Shown here: in pieces, positions 8,578 through 18,200 of the stretch
Layout: every line of letters begins with the position of its first letter
Numbering within the stretch: the stretch's first letter is position 1
Source of the DNA: Auxenochlorella pyrenoidosa
Taxonomy: Eukaryota > Chlorophyta > Trebouxiophyceae > Chlorellales > Chlorellaceae
Assembly (NCBI GenBank): GCA_001430745.1
Contig: KQ482076.1
Span: forward strand, 16,578 to 36,496
DNA length: 19,919 bases
Direction: 5' to 3'
The notes under the pieces: model-generated
Told to the model about the DNA's origin: nothing
Databases searched by the model: none
Seen by the model: only the letters and a program-made list of their open reading frames with translations
Program-made: the position numbers and the translations under genes

Positions 8578-11500
8578 ATGGATGCGGCCGCTAATCGGGA
8601 GTCGCTGCTGAATGCAAGCGAGGACCCTGAAGCAGTGGGGGCGCTGCAGGCCACCGGCAGGCACAAGGGGGTTCTGTTCAAGCTGCGGCTGGGCCCGCAA
8701 GGCGTCACGATACAGCAGGTTAGCCTTCGTAGAGGTGGCAGATAGCAAGACCGATCACGCCGTCCAGGCAGGCCCTTTGCCGCCTCCACTCCCCGCTGCT
8801 GCCGCCACTGCCGCCCCGTGTGGCTTTCACCGTCCTTCTCCCTCCTCGCACTGCAGGTAGAGGAGAAGTCTCCCGCATCGTGCCCAGACATTGTGGCGTC
8901 CCTCTGCCGCTTTGACACAGGCATGCCTTCCCAGGTGAGCACCCAAGTCAAACGCCCCAGCCCTGCATGGTTTGTGTGCAGCAGTGGGGCGGTGGTTTCG
9001 CTCCAGCCCTGCCTCGCAGCCTGAACCTGCTTGCGCCCATCTGCCTTGGACTGCGCAGATACCAGAGGGTGATATTGTGGGTGCCACCGCGTCTGGCGCC
9101 TCATTGACCATCTGGCACGCCCCGCTGACCGGCGCCAGCGGCGAGCGCCCCAGCCGGCACGTCCATCGCACTGCCAGCCTGCAGGCAAGAAGGGCAGAGA
9201 GCCGGAGTTTCTGGGTTCAGACGTGAGAGCACTCTCGTGCGCACTCCTGCAACCAGCCGCTCATGCATTGGCCTGCAGCTGGACTCTCAAGAGGCAGCGG
9301 AGCATGCGGCGCGCATGCTGCGCGCGACGTGCTGCTGGCGCGGCACAGACCGGCCATCGCGCCTGCTGGTGATTGTGAACCCGGCCAGCGGCCCTGGAAA
9401 GTGAGTCAACGTCAGCACGCGTGTTGGATAGCATTGCCGTGACAGATCCTTTATCCGATGAAATGCTGCCAGCCTGGTGGCTCGCGCATGCCCTGCGCCT
9501 TTTGTCTGCCTGTTGCCCAGGCCGCATCGCACGATACAAAGCAGACCCGCTGCCACCTGCTGCCCACCCCCGTTCCACTGATTTTTGTCACCCTCTGCCT
9601 GCTGGCTCACATTATGTGCAGGGCGCCATCTATTTACGAGAAGCAGGTGCGGCCGGTGTTTGAGGCGGCGGGCTGCCAGCTGGAGATGCACCTCACGGAG
9701 GCTAGGCACCATGCCACAGGTATCACCACCGCCATGCCCTGGGGATGGCTGGGTGCGCCGTGGGTACCGCAGGACAAGAGCTGAGCAGCGGTCAAGCCGG
9801 GCAGCCGAATTGCGCTGTGGAGGCATGTGCCGTGGTTGAAGGGCTCTGTACAGAGATGCATGCTGGGCACCCTGCCACAGCTGCTGCGTGCCCGCCATCT
9901 CACGCGCTGCGCACCTGCACCCAACCACCCGTGCCGTTCTACGCCTCTGCTGTTGCGCAGAGCTGGTGCAGCGGGTGGCGCCAGACAGCTTTGATGCCAT
10001 CATAGCAATCGGTGGCGACGGCACCACCCACGAAGTGCTGCAGGCAATGCCGCCGAGCCGTGGCATGCCTCTGCTCGCAGCGTCTGCTGAGCCGGCCGGG
10101 GAGCAGGGGGCGCGACGGGTCTGCTCTGCCCCTCCCTGCTGCCAACTGCCCATCCCCCACCCGGACCTGGCGCGTGCAGGGCCTGCTGGGCCGGCCGGAC
10201 TGGGACGCCATGCGGCGCACCCCCTTTGCCCAAATCCCCTGCGGCAGCGGCAACGCGTTGGCTGCCTCTGTGGGCCTGTGGAGCGTGGACACGGCGGTGC
10301 ATGCAGTGATCAAGGGGCAGCAGAGGGCATTCGACATTGCCTCAGGTGCGGGGTGATATATATGTGTGCGTGTGTGTGTGTGCGTATGTGTGTGCGCGCG
10401 CGCGCACTGGGGGGAAGCCGGCTGGGTGCGCGCCCAGCCTGCCCCCCAGGCCAGCAGGCGGGGGCAAACGAGCAATCAGCGGGAGCCCTCCTCGCAGCAG
10501 TGGCCTCAGGGGCCAGCGTGTGCCGAGCATACACAATGTCTTTGTCGTTGCCTGCTCTGGGGCACCACATCAGGCTGGTCATCACCTCCGCTGGGCCTGC
10601 TCGCCCCCTTCCCGCGCCTGCAGTGCTGCAGCAGTCGCCGCCGCGGCGCTGCTTCTCCTTCCTATCTGTCAACTATGGCATGATCACAAAGTGAGCAAGG
10701 GACCTGCCTGTGCCGCATGGGCTGGTCTGAGCGGCCTGTGTGCATGTGCACAGCGTCGTCCCACCCAGCCGCAATCGTAAGGACCATCACTGGCGTTTGC
10801 AACGGTGTCGGCACAATGGTTCTCCTCCCCTGCAGCCTGGACATCGGCACAGAACACCTACGGTGAGCTTGGTTGGGTCACCGGCATCGCTGCTTCTGTC
10901 ACATCCACTGCCAGCGGGCAGCCTTGCCGTGCCATGCGCCATGCTTGCCGCTCGAGGCCCTCGCCGGCCTGCCTGGTTGCTGCCCTGTGGCCGGTGCCTG
11001 GCAGGTGCGCCCCTGGGGCAGAACATGGGACCTGTTCTGCCCCTTATGCGGCATGCCCGCTGTGTGTGCTGGGCTGCAGGTGGATGGGCGGCACCCGATT
11101 CGTGGTGGGAGCCCTGCAGCAGATCCTGCTGAAGAAGAAGCATTCTGCCCGGGTGGCCATCCTCGACTGCTCAGCGGGCGCAGCGGCGGCAGCAGCAGCA
11201 GGGGCGGCAGCGGGCGGCGGCGAAGCAGGGCAGAAGCAGGGGGATGCGCTGGCGGCGGCCGCCGCCTTCAATGGCCCGCCGGTGCAAAACCTTGCTGCCT
11301 TCCAACAGCTTGCAGGTGAGCTGTGGGCATGGGCTGTGTGCCGCGCCCTGGCCGCTGGCTGTATCGCCTGTTCTGTGCATGTTAATGCAGCGTCTCCACA
11401 CGCTTTTTGAGTCCTTCTTGCATCGCTCGGCTTGGATGTGCAGGCCAGCAGCTGCCGGCTGGCTGGGAGTGGCTGCCTGACCCGGAGGTCTCACTCTTTG

Positions 11501-12407
11501 CGGCCTCCAACCTCCCACGCTTGGACATGAACTTCCATTTCGCGCCGGACGCCAAGCTAGACAGCGGTGGGTGGGATGCATGGCATGGCTGGGGCAAGCT
11601 AGACAGCGGTGGGTGGGGCGCAAGGCATGGCTGTGGCTGGGCGCATGCAGCCCCCACCGCTCGGCATGCGTGGCGCGGCCTCGCTGCCACGCCAGAGCCT
11701 GCCGCAGCTGCAGCTTCCTGCGCGTGCCTCGCAGCCCGCCACGGCGGCCTCTTAGTCAGCAGGTGCTCTGCCCAGCGCTCCCCGCCAGGCGCTCCCCTTC
11801 AACCTTCCTGCAGGCCACTTCAACCTCATCTGGACGCCGCCGGCCAGCCGGCGGCAAGGCTTTGCGGTGCTCACGGCCAGCGAGAAGGGCGAACACATGC
11901 CGCTGGTCAAGCAGCGATGCGTGACTGCCCTGGCGCTGGAGCCGCGCAGCACAGGTAGTGGTGGTGCTGGTGTGTGTGTGTGTGTGTGTGTGCGTGTGTG
12001 TATGTGGGGTGGGTTGGGGGGTGGGGGATGCAGAGCTGGGTGCCTTCTTGTGCCTGCCCTTGCCGAGGCACCCGCTGGGGCAGCTGAGTTGCAGGGGCAG
12101 TGACAAGATGACAGCGCGGAGCGGGCGTCGGAAAGTTGAGGATACTGCCGTGGTCGCACCTGCCGGCCCTTCCCTGTTCAGTCAGCCTCAACAGAGACTC
12201 AACACGCTGCGGTGACGCCTGGTGGGACCTCCACTGATGCCTGCCCCGGCCGGCATCTCTGCCCCGCCGTGCGCAGGCACCTGGCTTGTGGTGGATGGAG
12301 AAGAGGTGCCCTACACCCCCCTCTTCATGGAGGTGCACCCCAGCCTGTGCTGCACCATTGTGGCGCCCGCAGTTGCCCACGGCAGCAGCGGCGGCCCGCA
12401 CAGCTGA
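8578..12407 (+). CDS. SPHK: Sphingosine (long-chain base) kinase
   Basis: Phosphorylates sphingoid long-chain bases with ATP to give sphingosine-1-phosphate-type signals, in the cytosol or at membranes. Exons: 8578-8718, 8857-8934, 9059-9184, 9279-9400, 9622-9719, 9961-10043, 10180-10345, 10624-10690, 10836-10862, 11080-11315, 11444-11566, 11814-11954, 12277-12407; 1539 nt, 512 residues, all phases consistent. An N-terminal lipid-binding-like region (to about 140) is followed by the DAGK-type catalytic domain: LLVIVNPASGPGK (about 144-156), the nucleotide-binding GGDGTTHEVLQ (206-216), GLLGRPDW, and PCGSGNALAAS (236-246). FSFLSVNYGMITNLDIGTEH and RWMGGTRF follow, then VSLFAASNLP and a beta-rich C-terminus ending LVVDGEEVPYTPLFMEVHP. 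Exon 9 has only 27 nt. An Ala/Gly-rich insert lies at about 330-358. Introns 3 and 6 use GC donors; intron 6 is firm because it interrupts a conserved block. The start is the first ATG in frame with the exon 1 product. Confidence 0.93.
10356..10407. repeat. 52-bp alternating purine-pyrimidine tract (Z-DNA prone)
   Basis: Every step from 10356 to 10407 alternates purine and pyrimidine: ATATATAT, then GT/GC repeats, then a run of CG steps. It starts 11 nt inside the intron after kinase exon 7. The CG-rich end is the most Z-prone part. Confidence 0.9.
11170..11260 (+). other. Ala/Gly-rich low-complexity insert in the kinase
   Basis: Within exon 10 the reading frame encodes about 30 residues that are almost all Ala, Gly, Gln and Glu, between VAILDCS and FNGPPVQNLAAF. 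GCG/GCA/GGC triplet repeats encode it. In sphingosine kinases this stretch corresponds to a variable region between catalytic-domain motifs and the C-terminal half, so it is likely a disordered loop. Confidence 0.7.
11553..11636 (+). repeat. 42-bp tandem duplication spanning an exon-intron junction
   Basis: Two adjacent 42-bp units, 11553-11594 and 11595-11636. The first 23 bp of each are identical, and the remainder differs at a few positions. Each carries the end of kinase exon 11 (codons for KLDSG) and a donor GTGGGT, at 11567 and 11609. The unit is a multiple of three and free of stops. Confidence 0.92.
11970..12006. repeat. 37-bp alternating GT-type microsatellite
   Basis: Alternating purine-pyrimidine run, mostly (GT)n with single GC and AT steps. 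It starts 15 nt after the donor of kinase exon 12 (exon end 11954). Confidence 0.9.
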
Positions 12408-13032
12408 CCCGCCGCTCTGGGGTTCAGGGGGATGCTGCTCCAGCCTGACGGCCCGCAGCCTGCGCTGTACCCAGCATGCCCCAGTGGTGCCCAGGGCCTG
12501 CTGTTGTCGATCCACAGCCTCTGGTATCACAAAAATCACACAAGTTGTAGCAAGTCACATGCATGTATGGAATGCTCAGACACAGGCAATCAGCTGCATG
12601 CATAAGAGCCAGGGCGCAGCAGGTTTGCACGTGGGTGGCAGGCAAGCACCGTGATGACGGGGGCAAAAACCAAAGAACTGCAGCTGGATGGGTGCAGCAA
12701 GCCAGAGCATCCCTGGTGGAACAAAGGGAGTTGGGCGGAAAACAGGGCAGCATGTCTGCGATTGCAAGAATGGCAAAGCGGTGTTGGTGTATGGGTTCAT
12801 GCAAGCAAGATTGGGTAACGGGGGGTCATTCGTTCTAACGGGTGAGTATATGCAGCTGGCTGGAGGGATTCACTAGCTGCATTCTGTAGCAGGCAGCAGC
12901 TGGGCATGGACTGCCGAATCCCCAACTGCGACAAACTCCTGCGGTTCTCGCTGTGATGTGTTCTCGCCGGTCAGCAAGCGCAGGGTTCTTTAAAGACTGA
13001 GGCTGCAGCGCCAGGCAAGAGCTGCGCATTTG
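12408..13032. other. Convergent intergenic region between the kinase and UBC12-like genes
   Basis: The two genes end toward each other here, so the region should hold two 3' UTRs. No exon-like coding segment is seen. Base composition is clearly less GC-rich from about 12520 to 12890. TGTAG at about 12546 and 12886 on the plus strand are possible variant poly(A) signals for the kinase gene. Confidence 0.4.
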
Positions 13033-14722
13033 CTAGTCCTCGTTTCTGCTAGCCACGTTGCGCTCGCCGGTGGCAGCAGGGTAGAACTTGCCTGCACATG
13101 CCGGGACGGCGGGCTCAGGGATCAACACGCATCACCTTGCAGCGCTTGGAGCTTGGAGCATGCAGCACGCGAGGCGGGCAGCAGGCAGCCAACCTATGCT
13201 GCCCTCATGGCCAGGGGTTGCAGCGCAGCAGGGGCTGCGCTGAGCGCCCCGCAACCACCCACAGGCCAGCAGCAGCGGCAGCACAGCTCCCCCTGCTCGT
13301 GCGGCAGCGCAGCAGACACAAGCCCTTACCCTCAATGGTGGCCCCCTCGTGCACCGACGCCGACACAGCGCGCTCGAAACCGGGGCGGTCCGAGTGGAGC
13401 AGGCAGCCGGCGGCCCGGTTCAGCGCGTCGTCTGCACACGACGAAAGGGAGGGGAGCAAAAGGGATTGGATCCCCCTGTAGCCCTCGCCGTAACGATGGA
13501 TAAGCACACCAGGGGTGCAGCCGGCGGCAGGGCGGCCCTTGAAGGTGGGCAGCAAAGCAGAGGTGACATCGCAGTCTCCATGTACCAGTTCTAAGCCCAT
13601 AGGGCCCAGAACACATGCATGCGAACAACAGGGTACCCTCCATATCCATCAGCACCTGTGTCTGGCAGCAGGAAGAGGCGGTGCAGGCCGTAGATGACTG
13701 TCTTGATGCTCCTGCAGTCAGGAGGCACAGAAGGCACAGCCGCGCAGGTAAAGCCCCAGCAGGTCAAGAGTCGCGCGCAGGCGCCTGCCGCCGCTCAGGC
13801 TGCTGCGCTGCTGCCCGCAGGCCGCGCAGGGCACTGCTGGCTGGCAGATGGCGTGAGATGCCCACCCGGCATTCGAGGCAAGCGCGGTTGCGGCGCAAAA
13901 TGCCTCTGACAGGCGGGGGCGCACATGTCTGGTCTCCAGTCGCCCCCCAGCAAGCTCATGTCCACGTGGCCCTCTGTGTCTATTGCTGGGTGGAAGACCT
14001 GGGGGGGCAACAAGGGCCCCAGCCGGCAGCGAGGGGGCAGATCATGCTTGGGGACAACAGGGCAGGGGTGACAAGGGCTGCATTGCTGGGCAGGGTGAGA
14101 ATGGCTAGTCTGGGCAGCGGGCAAGTGTTCATTGATTGGTGCGCCCGCACTACCGTAGATGCCCGGCCTAGCTGCCGCCCTGCTGAGCGTAGGCCTCAGA
14201 CCCTGCCCGCACCGCGCCCAGGACCAGCCGCAGGTCAGCTGCCCTTTGCAGCAGCTCGGCGCTGGCTGAGTATGCTCGTTGGCTTCCGGGCAGCCATGAA
14301 CACAGCAAAGCGCACCTGTGTGAGCGCCCGCACTTTGGGCGGGTCTGCAGGGTACGACTCGGGCACCCGGAAGTCAAAGAGAAAGGTCCCTCCAGCGTAG
14401 CAGCCCTCGTCTGCAGGGCACGGGGGGCCTGGGGGGTGGCATGCGTGGCCGAGAAGCTGTGGTGGCATGGGCAGGAAGTGGCAGCGGGCGTGCATCCGCA
14501 CCCGGCGTGAGCGACACCTCAAAGTGTGACAGGTGGTCGGTGCCCTGGGGGAAGGCCAGGCGCACGGTGGAGGGCAGGTCCAGCTCGGAGATGTCTGCAG
14601 GTGGGGCAGGCAGGGGCGCTTGTGGGGCGCTTGCCCTGGTGCTCCGAGCCCTCTAGGCGCCGGCGCCACGGCCAGGCGACCCGGCTGGCCGCCTTGCTTG
14701 CTTTGAGCGCAGCCGCCGCCAT
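13033..14722 (-). CDS. UBC12-like E2-fold protein lacking the catalytic cysteine (pseudo-E2)
   Basis: Exons on the minus strand: 14722-14635, 14594-14502, 14410-14316, 13998-13925, 13711-13656, 13431-13330, 13091-13033; 567 nt, 188 residues, all phases consistent. The order matches the NEDD8-conjugating enzyme UBC12: DISELDLPSTVRLAF, FEVSLTPDEGCYAGGTFLFD, FRVPESYPADPPKV, VFHPAIDTEGHVDMSLL, GDWRPDMSIKTVIYGL, LFLLPDTDDALNRAAG, then the C-terminal helix region. Length is close to UBC12 (about 183). Where active enzymes read HPN and GNVCLN, this protein has HPA (A97, codon 13986-13984) and GHVDMS (D105, codon 13962-13960), so the thioester cysteine and the HPN asparagine are both gone. It should be unable to carry NEDD8 or ubiquitin; a scaffolding or UEV-like role is inference. 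The N-terminus (MAAAALKASKAASRV) does not resemble the UBC12 tail that docks on the E1. Intron 1 appears to use a GC donor, and the last exon rests on phase alone. Confidence 0.85.
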
Positions 14723-15262
14723 CCCTGACTCCGTGAGCGGTCCAATGGTCTTTCCAGCGTGCAACAGCGGCCGCACAGCCTTCCGCAAGAGCCAGGGTTT
14801 GGGCCCGCCCTTCCTCTAAAGAGAACTACCACCCGCCTTTCTGCAGCCGCATCTCCTCCCCTTTTTTGAGGGGCGATGTCGGGGTGCTGCGCGGGCTGCC
14901 GGGCCGCCGGCTCGGGGGAGAACCTGGCCGAATGAGCGACAGCATGGTGGCTGTCTCCTCAAGCAACTGATCACATTAAGATCTCAATATGGCATCAAGA
15001 GACGGGGCAAGGGAGCGAGAAATGGTCGAGCAGAGCAGGCGCGTCACGAGACCTCCTTCACTCCAGGCGGGACTTTGCACCCTGGCTGTCGCTTTCTTTG
15101 ACGCCGCTCGTCCCACATTGTCTCTATACCTCCTGCTGCCTCTCCAGACCGCCCTGACGCTGACCTTGCCCAGCGGTTTGGCGTTTGCCGTCGGTTGCGC
15201 GGTTCCGGCGCTGGCCAGTACGCTGGGCTCTTGATCCGGTGCCTCATACCGCAGCCACAGCC
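14723..15262. promoter_or_regulatory. Putative bidirectional promoter between the UBC12-like and F-box/RCC1 genes
   Basis: The two start codons face away from each other across 540 bp with no other gene between, so both promoters must lie here. No TATA box stands out. TTTGGCG at 15177-15183 resembles the core of an E2F site (TTTSSCG), about 80 bp before the F-box ATG. A short hairpin-forming CCCC/GGGG pair flanks a T-run at about 14857-14873. Promoter activity is inferred from gene arrangement only. Confidence 0.4.
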
Positions 15263-18200
15263 ATGGAGGAGGCTCCCAGCAGCAGCGGGCGGCCCTTCAC
15301 CCGCTCGCAACGCAAGCGGCCCGCCTCTGGAGCTCCCGGCGGGACCCCGCTCATCAAGAGCCCCCTTCTGAGCGACTTCTTCATGCCAGAAGCCAAGCGG
15401 CAAGCCAGGACGGCAGCCCCCAGCCTGCGGGCAGTGCGCAAGCGCGGGGGAGTCCCTCCTCCCTCGGTCCCGCAACTGACAGGGTACCTAGGAGTCCTGC
15501 CAGAGGAGGTGAGGGCACTGTTCGCAGCTGGGGACTGCCCGCAGAGCAAACTGCTACTGCCGGGCGCCGCCAACTGCAGCGGTGCGTCCGCAGATTGCAC
15601 AATGTTGTTGGACACGGCGGCAGCGTTGGCGGTGCTTGCCCGTCTTGTGGATTCCCTGATCCCTTGAGGCTGCGCTGCAATGGTGCCGAGTGCCACGCCC
15701 AGCCCGCAGCCTCCGTGCTCACCCCTGGCTGGCACCCGCTCCTGCCCCTCCGCCTCCTTGCCCGCCTGCCCTGCAGCTGCTGCAGCAGGTGCTGGGCTAC
15801 TGCACGGCGCGTGAGCTGGGTGCGCTGGAGGCCACCTGCAGCTTCTTCATCAAGAGCGGGCTGACCGACCGCATCGCCAAGCACTTTCTCAAGGACATCC
15901 CGCGTGCCAAGGGCCTGCGGCCCGACATCAGGCAAGCAAGGGCGCAGCAGTTGGTTGGCTGCAGGAGAAGCAGAGAACACGTTGCTGTTGTGATGGACAT
16001 TTCTTCATGCAGCAGCGTGCAGATACGAGCTTAGACTTTGCTGCTCCTGCTGCCTCTGCCCTACATAACCTCATCCCTCGGGCCTCCCCTGTGTGCGCCT
16101 CCATCCTGCAGCAAGGGCGAGTCGTATGTGACGTTGCTCAACTTTGTGACAGGGCAGTCCAACGCTGCGGCGCAGGGCACCGCGATCGCGCTGGGCACGT
16201 ACCACACCGTGGCCCTGCTGTGCCGGCCCGACGAGGCGGCCCCCGAGTATGCCATGTACAGCTGCGGCCGCGGCTTCCATGGGCAGCTGGGGCTGGAGAC
16301 GTATGACAACCGCGAGGCGCCGCAGCGGGTGGGTGCCTGCCTGCCGTGGGAGTGGATGGTGAAGCCATTTGCCTCCTGGCCCTCCGAGCACGAACCTCCT
16401 GAGCCGCGCCAGGCGCCTGTCGAGCCTGCCTGCAATTCACCCAAACACCCTGCCCGTGCGCCTTCCTGCAGGTGGGCATGGTGGAGCGCGACATCCACAA
16501 GGTCAGCCTGTACCAGGGCCAGCCAGACGACATCCACCTGGCGGTCGTCTCCGCAGGCAGCAGCCACTCGGCCAGCATATCCCGACGGTGAGGCGCCCTG
16601 CTCAGGGCTGTGCTCACCTGCCTGTGGGCCCTTGCTGTGTGCCCATGAGCTGAGGAAGAGAAAGGTACCCTTCGCTGGCCAACCCCTTGCCTCCTCCTAC
16701 GCCGTCCTGTCCCGCAGAGGCGAGCTGTACACGTGGGGCCTGGCCAGCAGCGGCGAGCTGGGCCACGGCGGCTGGACGCCCATCGAGGTCAGCGTGCCGC
16801 GCATGATCACATCGCTGCAGCGCACGCGCATCGTGTCGGTGGCGTGCGGCGCCAACCACACGCTAGCCATCTCGGAGACGGGCCAGCTGTGGTCCTGCGG
16901 CCGCGGGCGGCACGGGCAGGTGTGCACAGGCTTGGGCTGGGGGTGTTGTCTTTTGTTGGTTTACTGCTGTTGTCTGCTAGCTGATCAGGTCGAATGCTCT
17001 GCCGTACTGCCATCAGTTCTGCGCCTGCCTGACCTTATGAGTCCCTCACGAAAGCTCACGAATCAACTTCACGAATCGCCCCTCGGCTGCAGCTGGGCCA
17101 CGGCCACTTCCACGACGAGGGCCTGCTGCAGCTGGTGGAGACCATCCGTCACGAGCGCATCGTGTCGGTGGCGGCGGGGCGCGCGCACAGCGTAGCGCTG
17201 GCGGCAGACGGCAAGATCTTCACCTGGGGCGACGCCTCGCGCGGCCAGCTGGGCCACGCGCAGCTGGTGGCCATGATGCAGGGCCCCAACCCGCAGCCGC
17301 TGTCCATCCCCTTCCCACAAGCCATCGCGAGCCTGGAGCCGGCGCGGCTGCGCCCGCCGGCGCGCGTCACCGCCATCGCGGCCGGCGGCGACCACTCCAT
17401 GGCCGTCACCGTGGCCGGCTCGCTGCTGGCGTTTGGCTGCAACAAGCACGGGCAGGTGCGATGCGGGCTGATGTGTGCGCAATGTTGGATTCACCCGCTG
17501 GGACCGAGGTCAGGTCCGGCTGTTTCTTGGACGCCCTTGCCTGGTCATGCGTACCCGACCCCAGGCCTCTGCCTGCCCACACACTCGTTCCCTTCCCACC
17601 ACCCACCTGCGATGCGCAGCTGGGCACCGGCGACACCCTTGACCGGCTGGTGCCCACCGAGGTGCCGCTGGCGCTTGAGAGCGAGGCAGGACAGCTGGTG
17701 CGGGCGATGCAGGTGCAGTGCGGTGCGCAGCACACGCTGGCTCTGGTCCAGGTGCAGGGCGAGAGCCAGGTGCGCTCTGTCGGCGGCAACAGCTACGGCG
17801 AGCTGGGCCTGGGCGACCGCCTGGAGCGCCACCGGTTCCACCCCATCCCCGGCCTGCGGGTGAGCAGCCTGCTGGAGCAAGGGAGGGTGGGGGCCTGCCA
17901 AGGGGCTTGTTGAGCGCCGCAGGTTGAAGCCGGCGCTGGGCAGCCACTGCTCTAGATCAGCAGGGTTGGTTTCTGGTGCGAATCCTGAGTTCTGTGCTGC
18001 CTCCCTCCTGCACTCCGCTGTGAAGGGCAAGAACGTGGTGTGCGTGTCGGTGGGCGACTGGCACAACGCCGCCATCTGCCAGAACGGACGGCTGTATGTC
18101 TGGGGGCGTGGCGACTGCGGGTGAGGCACGCTTGAGCGCTGCCCTGCCCTGCGTGCTTCGCCCCGGTGCAGTCTCCTATGTCTTTTCTCTCTCTGCATGT

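Noticed and set aside
13925..13998. Sequencing or assembly error as the cause of the missing E2 cysteine
   Set aside because: Cys to Asp and Asn to Ala each need at least two substitutions, they are independent, and the frame and splice sites around them are intact.
13033..14722. The UBC12-like gene as a pseudogene
   Set aside because: All seven exons have usable splice sites, phases sum to a whole number of codons, there is no stop or frameshift, and core fold residues (DWRP, PPKV, LFL) are kept.
14723..14788. Upstream in-frame extension of the UBC12-like protein
   Set aside because: The frame is open upstream of 14722, but the first codon of that extension is TTG, not ATG, and the extra residues do not resemble the E2 N-terminus. 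ATG at 14722 is preferred.
17041..17079. CACGAA repeats in an F-box/RCC1 intron as a CRISPR-like or regulatory array
   Set aside because: The copies are only six to nine bases with irregular spacing inside a short intron, which is not a repeat-spacer structure.
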